DNA of 64,000 nucleotides from DATCJA01 sp963814955 (GTDB taxonomy: Bacteria; Acidobacteriota; Vicinamibacteria; Vicinamibacterales; UBA2999): the NCBI GenBank assembly GCA_963814955.1, contig CAWFEX010000004.1, positions 434,001-498,000 of the forward strand. The letters run 5' to 3'. Position numbers and translations under genes: made by a program. The stretch's first letter is position 1, and each line of letters starts with the position of its first letter. The notes under the pieces are model-generated. The model was not told the origin of the DNA and did no database searches. It saw only the letters and a list, made by a program, of their open reading frames with translations. Positions 1 to 8,927 of this stretch are shown here, one piece after another.

Positions 1-540
1 GCAGGTATCGAGACAGACTCCGACACGCGTCGAGCCGCGCAGATGCCGGATGATCGTTGCGAGATGCTCGAACCGGTGGCCGAGCGTTCGTCCCTGACCG
101 GCAGTGTGCTCGAGAATCACCATCGTCTTGCGCCGCGACCGCGCCTTGAATGCCTGCCGAACCGCATCGGCAATCAGACGAAGCGCGTCCTCCTCGGTCC
201 CGGCCGTGCACGTACCTGGATGAATGACGACACCGAGCAGCCCCAGCGCCTCGGCGCGATCGAGCTCGTCGATGAAAGCGGCAATGGATTGCTGGCGGAG
301 CAGCGGGAACGTCGTCGCAAGGTTGATCAGGTAGCTGGCGTGTGACACGACCGGCGTGATGCCGGTCTGTTCGATCCGCATGCGGAAGGTATTGACGTCG
401 CCTGGATCGAGCGCCTTACCCTTCCACTGACTGGCGTTCTTCGTGAAGATCTGCAGCGCCTCGCATCCGTGGACGAGCGCGCGATCGACCGCCTTCGAGA
501 TGCCTCCAGCGATCGACATGTGCGCGCCAATGCGGAGCAT
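1..540 (-). CDS. nfo: Deoxyribonuclease IV (endonuclease IV), C-terminus cut by window edge
   Basis: AP endonuclease of base-excision repair, which cleaves 5' to abasic sites with a Zn cluster. The minus-strand frame is open from ATG at 540 to the window edge, giving 180 residues of a family near 285. Seen: start RIGAHMSIAGG, His67 in VVSHASYLINLA, His107 in VVIHPGT, Glu144 in ILEHTAGQG and Asp178 in VCLDTC. These match the metal-ligand positions of E. coli Nfo (His69, His109, Glu145, Asp179). The usual Asn after the Glu is His here. The gene diverges from the 5'-nucleotidase with only 21 bases between the start codons. Confidence 0.95.
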   Translation of the reverse strand, partial: MLRIGAHMSIAGGISKAVDRALVHGCEALQIFTKNASQWKGKALDPGDVNTFRMRIEQTGITPVVSHASYLINLATTFPLLRQQSIAAFIDELDRAEALGLLGVVIHPGTCTAGTEEDALRLIADAVRQAFKARSRRKTMVILEHTAGQGRTLGHRFEHLATIIRHLRGSTRVGVCLDTC

Positions 541-561
541 GTTCAGCTATCATTCTCGATC

Positions 562-2259
562 GTGACGCGCTGGACGCGGATTGCCCTGGTTTGCGCCGCC
601 GCAATCGTGGGTGTGGCGACGGTCGCACAACTCGCGCAGAACGGCACCGTCGACATCCAACTGCTCGCTATCAACGATTTTCACGGCGCGCTCGAGCCGG
701 CGGCCGGCGGCGTCGGCCGCATCGCGTCAATGGATGCCGGTGGTGTCGAGTACCTCTCGACACACCTCGCCAGGCTGAAAGCAACCAATTCCAACACCGT
801 GATCGTCGCGGCGGGTGACAACATCGGGGGGACGCCGCTTCTGTCGAGTCTCTTTCACGACGAACCGACGATCGAGGCGTTGAGCCTGGCGGGAGTGCAA
901 CTGTCGGCTCTCGGAAATCATGACCTCGACGAGGGGTGGTGGGAGCTGTACCGGATTCAGAAGGGCGGCGCCTGTCATCCGGTAGACGGCTGTCAGGATG
1001 GCACTCCTTTTTCCGGAACGTCGTTCTCGTATCTCGCGGCCAATGTCATGCTCGACCCGCAGAAAGCCGATCCGCAGTTTGTGAAATTGGCCGGTGTGGA
1101 AGGGACGACACCACGATTACTGCTGCCCGCGTACGCGATCCGCGAAGTTGGCGGCGTTCGCGTCGGCTTCATCGGGTTGATACTGCAGTCGGCTCCGACG
1201 GTCATCGTCCCGGCGAGCATTCGCGGCCTCACCTTTCGTCCCGAAGCCGAGGCCGCCAACGAGGCCGCGCGCGCCCTGCGCGATCAGGGGGTGCGGGCGA
1301 TCGTCGTCCTGATGCACCAGGGGGGCGAGCAGCGCAGCGGCGATATCAACGGATGCGATCGCATATCGCCCGCTCTGGTCGAGCTGGTCACCCGCATGAC
1401 AGACGACATCGACATCGTCGTCTCCGGGCACTCGCACCAGGCCTACAACTGCACGATTGACGGAAAGCTCGTCACGAGTGCCTCCTCCGCCGGGAGGGTC
1501 ATCACCGACATCGATCTCCGCGTGCAGCGGTCGAACGGGGAAGTTGTGGCCAAGGGAGCGCGCAATGTGGTCGTGACGCGCGACGTCGAAAAGGACGCCG
1601 CACAGACGGCTCTCATTGCTCGCTATCTTCCCATCGCGGAAAAGGTGGGAAATCGTGTTGTCGGAACCATCACGTCGAGCCTGACGCGACAGCCGAGCGC
1701 GGCAGGCGAGTTTCCGCTGGGCAACGTCGTTGCCGATGCGTTCCTCGAAGCCGCGAAAGCTCCGGGCGCGGGCGCCGAGTTGGCGTTCACGAACCCCGGC
1801 AGTTTTCGGGCCGACGTCATTGCTCGCGATTCCACGGGCCCCTCGCCCGTAACGTACGCGCAGTTGTTCTCCGTGCTGCCGTTCGGCAACGAAGTCATCG
1901 TGAAATCGTTGAGCGGCGACGTCTTGGTCGAAGTGCTAGAGCAGCAATTTGGCGGGGATCGAACCCGCATCGTGCAGGTGTCACACGGCTTTACGTTCGC
2001 CTACAACGCAGATCGGCCGCGTGGCCAGCGAATTGACCGGTCGTCGGTGCGCATCAACGGCATGCCGTTGGATCCGGCGCGACCCTATCGGGTGGCGACC
2101 AACAGCTTCCTGTGGACGGGAGGAGACGGTCTCACCGCGCTCGAGCGGGGCACCGATCCCGTTACGGTCGGGGTCGATGTGGACGTCGTCGCCAGCTATG
2201 TGGAGCGGCATTCTCCACTTTCCCCCGCGCCGCTGGGCCGTATCCGTCGCGTCCGCTAG
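562..2259 (+). CDS. Secreted bifunctional metallophosphatase / 5'-nucleotidase
   Basis: Periplasmic or anchored nucleotidase of the UshA/5'-nucleotidase family, which releases nucleoside and phosphate. 565 residues from GTG at 562; the frame is open further upstream, but that would overlap nfo. An N-terminal hydrophobic segment (about residues 6-23) is a signal peptide or anchor. The metallophosphatase domain shows NDFHG (about 38-42), AAGDNIGGTP, GNHDLDEG, MHQGG and SGHSHQ, the expected two-metal ligands. The C-terminal 5_nucleotid_C domain shows GNVVADA, FTNPGSFRAD, LPFGNEV and WTGGDGL. Substrate specificity cannot be read from sequence. Confidence 0.9.
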   Translation: MTRWTRIALVCAAAIVGVATVAQLAQNGTVDIQLLAINDFHGALEPAAGGVGRIASMDAGGVEYLSTHLARLKATNSNTVIVAAGDNIGGTPLLSSLFHDEPTIEALSLAGVQLSALGNHDLDEGWWELYRIQKGGACHPVDGCQDGTPFSGTSFSYLAANVMLDPQKADPQFVKLAGVEGTTPRLLLPAYAIREVGGVRVGFIGLILQSAPTVIVPASIRGLTFRPEAEAANEAARALRDQGVRAIVVLMHQGGEQRSGDINGCDRISPALVELVTRMTDDIDIVVSGHSHQAYNCTIDGKLVTSASSAGRVITDIDLRVQRSNGEVVAKGARNVVVTRDVEKDAAQTALIARYLPIAEKVGNRVVGTITSSLTRQPSAAGEFPLGNVVADAFLEAAKAPGAGAELAFTNPGSFRADVIARDSTGPSPVTYAQLFSVLPFGNEVIVKSLSGDVLVEVLEQQFGGDRTRIVQVSHGFTFAYNADRPRGQRIDRSSVRINGMPLDPARPYRVATNSFLWTGGDGLTALERGTDPVTVGVDVDVVASYVERHSPLSPAPLGRIRRVR

Positions 2260-2333
2260 ATACCACTGGCATTCCAATTGCCCTTCAGGTCGTGGGCGAA
2301 CGCATGGGGCGCCGCCTGGGGAGGAAATTGCCA

Positions 2334-2483
2334 ATGCTGTGGACGCTCATCGTCCTGCTGATGATTTTCTGGCTGCTCGGGTTCGCCTTTGACGTCGCCG
2401 GCGGCATTATTCATGTGCTGCTGGTAATTGCCTTGGTGCTGTTCGTGGTGAACTTGATCAGCGGCCGACGGACGGTCGTGTAG
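2334..2483 (+). CDS. Lmo0937-type small membrane protein, 49 aa
   Basis: A 49-residue, almost wholly hydrophobic protein starting MLWTLIVLLMIFWLLG, with a second membrane segment GGIIHVLLVIALVLFVVNL and the tail SGRRTVV. This two-helix plan with G-x-IH-LLVIAL and a final SGRR matches the Lmo0937 family of tiny membrane proteins of unknown function. The start is chosen by the ribosome site gaggaaa about 7 bases before ATG 2334; the open frame upstream has no such signal. A REP-like palindrome follows directly. Confidence 0.8.
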   Translation: MLWTLIVLLMIFWLLGFAFDVAGGIIHVLLVIALVLFVVNLISGRRTVV

Positions 2484-2488
2484 CTCTC

Positions 2489-2511
2489 GTAGTGTCCGGC
2501 TTTAGCTGGAC
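2489..2511 (+). repeat. REP-like palindrome (GTAG foot, CTTTAG core)
   Basis: GTAGT followed by an imperfect hairpin, GTCCGGCTTTAGCTGGAC. Same family as the copies at 17864, 24411, 27939, 28010, 28043, 30671 and 30729. It sits just after the small membrane gene and may also act as a terminator or mRNA-end stabiliser (inference). Confidence 0.7.
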
Positions 2512-2610
2512 TAACCATCTCGTCGGCGTGCGAGGGTGTGCTCGAGAGTGCAAACGTGGAAACCCGCGCGTCGCACCGGGCACACCCGATCTTTGCTATC
2601 GTCAGTGTTG

Positions 2611-3294
2611 ATGGACGTGTTCGTCATCCCGATCGGTCGCGACCGGTACGAGTTGTATTGCGAACCATCGGGAGATTCAGAAGGAGCTGCCGAAGGAGTT
2701 CCCGTCTCCGGCGTGTTCGGTCGCCTTCGGCAACACTTCAGCGTCATGCTGAGGGCGGCTGAGGACCGGCATCGGCGGGAGACGACGGCCGAACCTCGCA
2801 GCTGGGTTGGCCGGCTGCAGGATCGGGGGCTCTCCTGGATCGCCCAGCGCATCGCAGAACAGCGGTTGCTCTGGAATCTCCGCCGTCAGACGTTCGCCAC
2901 GGCTGTCCATCCACCGGACCTGACGTTCGATCAGGTGCTTGCCCTCGTCCGCCGAACACTTCAACGCGACCACGACCGTCATCGCATCTGGCTCGTCATC
3001 GACGCGATTGGGCTCATTGTCTCGGGACCCATCGCGCTCGTGCCAGGCCCAAACTTCGTGGCGTATTACTTTGCGTTCCGCGTCGTCGGGCATTGGCTGT
3101 CGATGCGCGGTGCCGTACAGGGATTGCGTCGAGTCGAGTGGACCGGGCGTCCCTGCCCGCCGCTGACGGAACTGCGCGATGTGGTGCTCATGGAGTCAGC
3201 TGCTCGAGACGCGCGCGTGCACGACATTGCATCACGGTTACGCCTGCCGAATCTGAGAACCTTCGTCGAGCGTGTCGCGGTGCGGCACGCGTAG
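2611..3294 (+). CDS. Mitochondrial K+-H+ exchange-related family protein
   Basis: 227 residues from ATG 2611 (MDVFVIPIGRDRYELYCEP). This start signature is that of proteins annotated as mitochondrial K+-H+ exchange-related (Mit_KHE1-like). The frame is open 25 codons upstream, but the added residues do not look like this family. There is a charged middle region, then a hydrophobic stretch (IWLVIDAIGLIVSGPIALVP and following, about residues 130-175) that could form one or two membrane helices. No catalytic motif is visible. The biochemical role in bacteria is not established; the family name is recalled, not searched. Confidence 0.65.
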   Translation: MDVFVIPIGRDRYELYCEPSGDSEGAAEGVPVSGVFGRLRQHFSVMLRAAEDRHRRETTAEPRSWVGRLQDRGLSWIAQRIAEQRLLWNLRRQTFATAVHPPDLTFDQVLALVRRTLQRDHDRHRIWLVIDAIGLIVSGPIALVPGPNFVAYYFAFRVVGHWLSMRGAVQGLRRVEWTGRPCPPLTELRDVVLMESAARDARVHDIASRLRLPNLRTFVERVAVRHA

Positions 3295-3386
3295 ATCCCA
3301 CCTTACTTTCGAGGAGCCACGGCAGCGAACGCATCGGCACGCGTACGCCAAGCCGCCCTACCGGTGATAGATTCTGTGGATCTGTC

Positions 3387-4433
3387 GTGAAGCTCCAGGA
3401 CCTGGCGGATCGCCTTGGTTGTCGCCTCGAAGGCGACGGCAACGTCGAGATCGTTCGTGTGGCGGGCATCCAGGAGGCGCTGCCGGGCGATCTGACGTTT
3501 CTGGCCAACCCGAAGTACGAATCGGCGCTTGCGCGCACGCACGCCTCTGCTGTTCTCCTGCGCGATGACGCGCAGCCCGCGCCATGCGCGATGCTGCGGA
3601 CGCCCGATCCGTATCTGGCGTTCGCGCGGGCGGTTGGATTGTTCGCTCCCGCCTGGCGCCCGTCCGAAGGCATTCATCCGCGGGCTTCTGTCGCACCGGA
3701 TGCGCAGATCGGCCGCAACGTTTCCATCGGCGCGTTCGTGTCGGTTGCCGAGGGTGCGGTCATCGGCGACGACACGGTCGTTTTTCCGAACGTGACTATC
3801 GGACCGGGTGCGCGGATCGGTGATGGCTGTCTGATCCATTCGAATGTCGCCATTCGCGAGCGGGTCACCATCGGCAACCGGGTGATCCTGCAGAACGGCG
3901 TGGTCATCGGCAGCGACGGGTACGGCTTTGTCCGGCGCGGCGACGGCACTCACGAGAAGATTCCGCAGGTCGCGACGGTAATCATCGAGGATGACGTCGA
4001 GCTTGGCGCGAACACCACGGTCGATCGACCCGCAGTGGGTGAAACGCGCATCTGCCAGGGCACGAAGATCGACAACCTCGTCCAGATCGGGCACGGTGTT
4101 CGAGTTGGCCGCAACGTCCTCATGGCGGCGCAAGTGGGTATTGCCGGCAGCACCGACATCGAAGACGACGTCATCTTTGGCGGGCAGGTCGGCGTGGGAG
4201 GGCATTTGACGATCGGCCGCGGAAGCGTGGCCGTGGGGCAGTCGGGCGTAACGAAATCCCTTCCGCCCGGCGCGATGGTGTCGGGCTATCCGGCCATAGA
4301 AAGTCAGGACTGGCGCAAAGCGTCAGTCATCTTCAAGCGACTACCCGAGCTGAAACGCCGCATCGAGGAATTGGAGGAGCGCCTCGCCGCGCTCGCCGCA
4401 CAGGTGGGAGGATCTGGAGAGTCCCCGGAGTGA
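3387..4433 (+). CDS. lpxD: UDP-3-O-(3-hydroxyacyl)glucosamine N-acyltransferase LpxD
   Basis: Third step of lipid A synthesis: transfers a 3-hydroxyacyl chain from ACP to UDP-3-O-acyl-glucosamine in the cytoplasm. 348 residues from GTG 3387, the usual length. The N-terminal uridine-binding domain (LQDLADRLGCRLEGDG, LTFLANPKY) is followed by a left-handed beta-helix of hexapeptide repeats (about 95-310). His236 in NLVQIGHGV aligns with E. coli catalytic His239, and GSDGYGF is present. A charged C-terminal helix follows. It overlaps the next gene by GTGA. Confidence 0.96.
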   Translation: MKLQDLADRLGCRLEGDGNVEIVRVAGIQEALPGDLTFLANPKYESALARTHASAVLLRDDAQPAPCAMLRTPDPYLAFARAVGLFAPAWRPSEGIHPRASVAPDAQIGRNVSIGAFVSVAEGAVIGDDTVVFPNVTIGPGARIGDGCLIHSNVAIRERVTIGNRVILQNGVVIGSDGYGFVRRGDGTHEKIPQVATVIIEDDVELGANTTVDRPAVGETRICQGTKIDNLVQIGHGVRVGRNVLMAAQVGIAGSTDIEDDVIFGGQVGVGGHLTIGRGSVAVGQSGVTKSLPPGAMVSGYPAIESQDWRKASVIFKRLPELKRRIEELEERLAALAAQVGGSGESPE

Positions 4434-5224
4434 ATCGTGTCGTTGTCGCCGCCTTCGCGATGGCGTTAGCCATGGCGCTACCAGCCTTCGCGCAGACGGA
4501 TCCGGGTCAGACGCCACCGCCCGAGTCGGGAGGCGTCGACTTCCTGTCGCGGTTCGCGTTCCACGTGGGGCTCGAGCATCTCTCGAGTGACGATCCGCGC
4601 TTTGTCTGGGACGGGCATTGGGGCGGTGAGCTTGATTTCATCGACTATGGCCGCGGTGCGCTGACCTTTTTTGCGACGTATCAGACGATTCTGGGTGACC
4701 AGTTTCGAGAATTCGATCCCAATCAGGGCAACTACACGCTCGGCGGATTGGCATCGGTTCGGGCGGGCACTGTCGAGGTTGCGGGAGTTTTCCATCACGT
4801 TTCCCGGCATCTCAGCGATCGCCCCAAGCGTTTTCCCGTGGACTGGAACATGATTGGCGGTCGTGTTCGCAGCCGGCTGGTTCGCGGGCGCACTGAGCTT
4901 GCAGGCCAGATGGATGTTCGCGGCGTGATCGCGAAGTCGTTTGTCGACTACGACTGGGAGGCGGAGGCGAACGCCCGCGCTGAAGTGCGGCTTAATGCGC
5001 ACGTCGCGGTCGTGGCGCTCGGGGCCGTTCGCGTGCTGGGCGTGGACCACTCTCAGGGCCGGGGAGACCAGTTTGGGTGGCGAAGCGACGGAGCCATCCG
5101 GCTGGACGGACGCGCGGCCGCCCTCGAACTGTTCGTCGCGGGGGAACGTCGGATCGATCCCTATCAGCTGGAATTTTCGACGGTGACGTGGCTTACGACA
5201 GGCTTTCGCCTCTTGAGCCGGTGA
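4430..5224 (+). CDS. Putative outer-membrane protein, unknown function
   Basis: 264 residues from GTG 4430, overlapping the lpxD stop by four bases, so probably translationally coupled. A clear signal peptide ends in LPAFAQ (about residue 22). The mature part has alternating aromatic/hydrophobic beta-like strands (FFATYQTILG, TVEVAGVFHHVS, AALELFVAGERR, WLTTGFRLL) and no enzymatic motif, so a small beta-barrel is the best guess. Being between lpxD and the M16 pair suggests an envelope role (inference). I do not recognise a named family. Confidence 0.6.
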   Translation: MNRVVVAAFAMALAMALPAFAQTDPGQTPPPESGGVDFLSRFAFHVGLEHLSSDDPRFVWDGHWGGELDFIDYGRGALTFFATYQTILGDQFREFDPNQGNYTLGGLASVRAGTVEVAGVFHHVSRHLSDRPKRFPVDWNMIGGRVRSRLVRGRTELAGQMDVRGVIAKSFVDYDWEAEANARAEVRLNAHVAVVALGAVRVLGVDHSQGRGDQFGWRSDGAIRLDGRAAALELFVAGERRIDPYQLEFSTVTWLTTGFRLLSR

Positions 5225-5245
5225 AGGTGCCATAATCGAGGGAGT

Positions 5246-6595
5246 ATGCGCTTGCCGTTTCGCGTCGCCCTCTTCCTTGTCGCGTCGGCCGTTGCCGCAA
5301 TTGCGCTCACACCGGTGAGCGCCGCTGTCCGGCCGCCCAAGCTGCAGTATCAGATCACCACGCTGCCGAACGGCCTTCGCGTCATCCTTTCAGAGGATCA
5401 CTCCACGCCGATCGTGCACCTGGCGGTCTGGTATCACGTCGGATCGAAAAACGAGCGGCCGGGGCGCACAGGGTTCGCGCACCTCTTCGAGCACATGATG
5501 TTCAAGGGCTCGAAGAACGTGGAGCCCGATGCGCACACCTCGATAATTTCGAGCGTTGGCGGCCGCAGCAACGCCTACACGACTGAAGACGTGACCGTGT
5601 TCTGGCAGACGCTGCCCGCGCAGTATATGCCGCTGGCGTTGTGGCTCGAGGCCGACCGGATGGCGACGCTGCGAGTCGAAGACGAAGCGTTCAGGCGCGA
5701 GCGTGAAGTCGTGAAGGAAGAGCGGCGCATGCGGATCGAAAACCAGCCGTACGGCCGCCTGCAGGAAATCATCTACGACCGCGCATTCGTCGCGCACCCA
5801 TACAAGCACCCGACCATCGGGAGCATGGCAGACCTCGAGGCTGCGTCGATTAACGACGTTCGTGATTTCCACGGCACTTTTTACGTACCCGAGAACGCCA
5901 CGGTTACGGTGGTCGGCGATTTCGATTCCGCGCAGGCGCTGCAGATCGTGTCTCAGTACTTTGGGCGAGTACCAAAAGCTCCGCGAGCAGTCCCGCGCGA
6001 CATTCCGAAAGAACCGGCGATGACGCAGGAGCGGCGGGCGATGGTGGAGGAACCATGGCCGCTGCCGGCCGTCGTGGTCGCGTACCACGTGCCGTACGAC
6101 GGACATCCCGACGCCTATCCGTTGCACATCACGTCGAAGATTCTCTCAGACGGTCAGAGCGCGAGGATTTCGCGCGAGCTGATTTACAACCAGCGCCTCT
6201 GCCTCAGCGCGTTCGGGAGCGGCAACATCACCGAGCACCCAAACTTGTTCTATGCCGTGTGCATCGTCCAGCCAGGTCGATCCCCTGCCGACGCGGAAAA
6301 GGCGCTCATCGCGCAGTTTGAGTCGCTGAAGACGGAAGGCGTTACACCTCACGAGCTCCAGCGCGCGCAGAACCAGTTCGCGCGCGACTACATCCTCAGC
6401 CGAGAATCGGATGAAGACAAGGCGATGCACCTGGCACACGCCGCGGTTATCCACAACGACATCACGACGGCCGACGGGGAGTTCGACATTTTCATGAAAA
6501 CAACCGTTGCCGACGTGCAGCGGGTTGCGCGCTCCCACTTCAATCAGTCGAACCGCGTCGTCCTGCATGTGCTGCCCAAAGGGGGCGCCAAATGA
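5246..6595 (+). CDS. Secreted M16 zinc peptidase, catalytic subunit
   Basis: 449 residues with signal peptide (about 1-27). The inverted zincin motif HLFEH (His79, Glu82, His83) is followed by a downstream Glu in VVKEERR (about 158-159), the third zinc ligand, so this member should be active. Length and two-lobe layout match bacterial M16B subunits, which act as clam-shell heterodimers on small peptides. It overlaps the next gene by ATGA. The partner supplies the non-catalytic half. Confidence 0.93.
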   Translation: MRLPFRVALFLVASAVAAIALTPVSAAVRPPKLQYQITTLPNGLRVILSEDHSTPIVHLAVWYHVGSKNERPGRTGFAHLFEHMMFKGSKNVEPDAHTSIISSVGGRSNAYTTEDVTVFWQTLPAQYMPLALWLEADRMATLRVEDEAFRREREVVKEERRMRIENQPYGRLQEIIYDRAFVAHPYKHPTIGSMADLEAASINDVRDFHGTFYVPENATVTVVGDFDSAQALQIVSQYFGRVPKAPRAVPRDIPKEPAMTQERRAMVEEPWPLPAVVVAYHVPYDGHPDAYPLHITSKILSDGQSARISRELIYNQRLCLSAFGSGNITEHPNLFYAVCIVQPGRSPADAEKALIAQFESLKTEGVTPHELQRAQNQFARDYILSRESDEDKAMHLAHAAVIHNDITTADGEFDIFMKTTVADVQRVARSHFNQSNRVVLHVLPKGGAK

Positions 6596-8919
6596 TCGCT
6601 CTCCGACCCCCGGCGGCCGCGTCGACAATCGCGGGCTCCCGGCTGTTCCGGCGACTCGGAGCTGGAATGCTGGTATTGGCGTTGTGCGGGTCGCTTGTCG
6701 GCGCACAGGTCGACCGCATGCCAGACGGCCGTTTCGTGATGTGGCCTTCCGAACGGCCTCCGCGGCCGCTGGCCGCGCGCGAAGTGAAGTTCCCGCCTTA
6801 TGAGGTGCGCACCCTGCCGAACGGCATGCAGGTCATTGCCGTGCTGCATCACGAGCAGCCTGCCGTCAGTATGCGTCTGCTCGTTCGCACCGGGTCGGTG
6901 CAGGATCCAGCCGGCAAGGTTGGTGTCGCCAGCCTGGCGGCTTCATTGCTCGACCAGGGAACGACGACCAAGACGGCCGAACAGATCGCCGACGAGATCG
7001 ATTTCATCGGCGGCGCGCTTGGCACCGGCTCGGGTTCTGACCTGACGTTCGTCAACGTGATTGTCATGAAGGACTCGTTCGACGTCGGGATGAACATGCT
7101 TTCCGATGTCGTGCGGAACCCGGCGTTTGCCGCCGAGGAAATCGAGCGCCAGAAACAGCAGGCGATTTCCAGTCTGCAGGTCAGCAGCAACGACCCTGAC
7201 TACGTGGCCAGCGTCCTCTTCGAGCGGCTGGTCTATGGATTTCATCCCTACGGACTGCCGAACACGGGCACACCCGAGACGCTGGCGGGAATCACACGAG
7301 CCGACCTCCAGGAATACCACCGCCGTTATTTCGTTCCCAACAACACGATTCTGGCGATCGTCGGCGACGTGACCGGCGACGAAGCATTCGCGGCTGCCGA
7401 ACGGGTCTTTGGCGGCTGGCCGCGCGCTGAGGTGCCGGCCACCAAGGTTGTCGACCCGCCTCAGCCCACTCGCCGGGTCGTCGTAGTGGACAAGCCCGAC
7501 GCGGTGCAGACCGAAATTCGAGTCGGGCAGCTCGCGATTCCACGGAAGCACGCCGACTACATGGCTTTCGATCTGGCGGTGAAGATTCTCGGCGGGGAGG
7601 GCGCAAACCGCTTGCACCGCGTGCTGCGCTCCGAGCGTGGGCTCACTTATGGGGCCCAGGCCGACGCCGAGGCGCGCAAGCAATCGGGGCATTTCGTGGC
7701 GGAGACGGACACGCGCACGGAGACGACGGGTGAAACCCTGCGTCTGACAGTGGATGAGGTGTCGAAGCTTCAGCGCGAGCGCGTCTTCGATCGCGAACTG
7801 GCCGACGCTCAGGCCTATCTTGCCGGCAGTTTTCCGCTGACCATCGAGACGCCGAACGACATTGCCACTCAGGTCTTGAATGTCGTCTTTTACGAGCTGC
7901 CGGTCGAGGAGATCGGGACGTTTCGCGAGCGAGTCCAGTCGGTTACGCCCGATGACATTCAGCGGGTGGCGCGCCAGTACGTGCGTGCCGATCGTCTGTC
8001 CATCGTGCTCGTCGGAGATGCCTCGACGTTTGTTCCCCAACTCCGCCGAGTGGGTTTCACGGAAATCGAAGTCATTCCCATCGAGCAGCTCGACTTGATG
8101 TCGGCGACGCTCAGGCGCGATGCGCCGCGCGCGCGGACGCAAGAGCCGAGCGGATCGCTCGCATCGGCCGAATCGTTCGGATTCGGTCGACTGCAGTACA
8201 CGAGAGATGGCGTCGGGAGTCAGTTTTCGCGGACATCTACAGCGGGCCAGACCGATGCGAACGCTGCAGCCATTGTCAAGCGCGTTGTCGATGCGAAGGG
8301 CGGCCTCGAGTTGCTGAAGAAGGTGAGAACGGTGGTCGCCGAATCGGAAACCACGTTCCACATGAGCGACCAGCCGATCGCATCCAAGACTCAGACGTAT
8401 GTGGTTTATCCCGACAAGTTTCGCGTCGATGCCACCGTCGGGGCGGCGCAGGTCGCGCAGGTTTACAACGCCGGCGCGGCATGGGCTCGCGATCCCGCCG
8501 GCGTCCACGATGCTCCCCCGGCCATGCGGGACGACTTCGCCGCGAGCGTGCGACGCGACATCATTCCCCTGCTGGTAGGCGCGGCGGAAGGCACGCTGAG
8601 TGTGCGGCTGCTGCCGGAGCAGGGGGGCGACGGCCAGGTGCTGAAAGTGCTCGAGATCAGCGGCGCCGGCCTGCCGCCAGTCAAGTTGTACATCGACAAG
8701 CAGTCGCTGGTCGCCCGGCAGAGTTTTCAGACACCCGGTCCGGATGGCCGGCCCGTCGAGGCCGACGAGATGTTTTCCGATTACCGGCCGGTCGACGGCG
8801 TGCAAGTGCCCTTCCGTGCTGAAGTACGGCGCGGCGGCGCGCTCATCCTTTCGCGAACACTCACCAAAGTCGCGTTCAATACTCCCCTCGACGACAAGCT
8901 CTTTATCAGGCCGCAGTAG
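6592..8919 (+). CDS. M16 peptidase-like non-catalytic subunit with extra C-terminal domain
   Basis: 775 residues. An N-terminal hydrophobic segment ends at SLVGAQ (about 36-41). M16 folds span about 60-510, but where HxxEH should be the sequence reads GVASLAASLLDQG, so the zinc site is absent. ERGLTYGA keeps the substrate-binding Tyr of non-catalytic partners. After about residue 550 comes a separate domain (AIVKRVVDAKGG, YPDKFRVD, LYIDKQSLV, FSDYRPVDGVQVPF) resembling LolA/outer-membrane lipoprotein-sorting folds. Starts inside the stop of the catalytic subunit. The fusion suggests membrane or lipoprotein contact (inference). Confidence 0.88.
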   Translation: MIALRPPAAASTIAGSRLFRRLGAGMLVLALCGSLVGAQVDRMPDGRFVMWPSERPPRPLAAREVKFPPYEVRTLPNGMQVIAVLHHEQPAVSMRLLVRTGSVQDPAGKVGVASLAASLLDQGTTTKTAEQIADEIDFIGGALGTGSGSDLTFVNVIVMKDSFDVGMNMLSDVVRNPAFAAEEIERQKQQAISSLQVSSNDPDYVASVLFERLVYGFHPYGLPNTGTPETLAGITRADLQEYHRRYFVPNNTILAIVGDVTGDEAFAAAERVFGGWPRAEVPATKVVDPPQPTRRVVVVDKPDAVQTEIRVGQLAIPRKHADYMAFDLAVKILGGEGANRLHRVLRSERGLTYGAQADAEARKQSGHFVAETDTRTETTGETLRLTVDEVSKLQRERVFDRELADAQAYLAGSFPLTIETPNDIATQVLNVVFYELPVEEIGTFRERVQSVTPDDIQRVARQYVRADRLSIVLVGDASTFVPQLRRVGFTEIEVIPIEQLDLMSATLRRDAPRARTQEPSGSLASAESFGFGRLQYTRDGVGSQFSRTSTAGQTDANAAAIVKRVVDAKGGLELLKKVRTVVAESETTFHMSDQPIASKTQTYVVYPDKFRVDATVGAAQVAQVYNAGAAWARDPAGVHDAPPAMRDDFAASVRRDIIPLLVGAAEGTLSVRLLPEQGGDGQVLKVLEISGAGLPPVKLYIDKQSLVARQSFQTPGPDGRPVEADEMFSDYRPVDGVQVPFRAEVRRGGALILSRTLTKVAFNTPLDDKLFIRPQ

Positions 8920-8927
8920 CGGGTCGC

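Noticed and set aside
6943..8805. 620-codon open frame on the minus strand opposite the second M16 gene
   Set aside because: Arg/His-rich, low-complexity product with no motif; the plus-strand gene is clear. High GC makes long antisense frames common.
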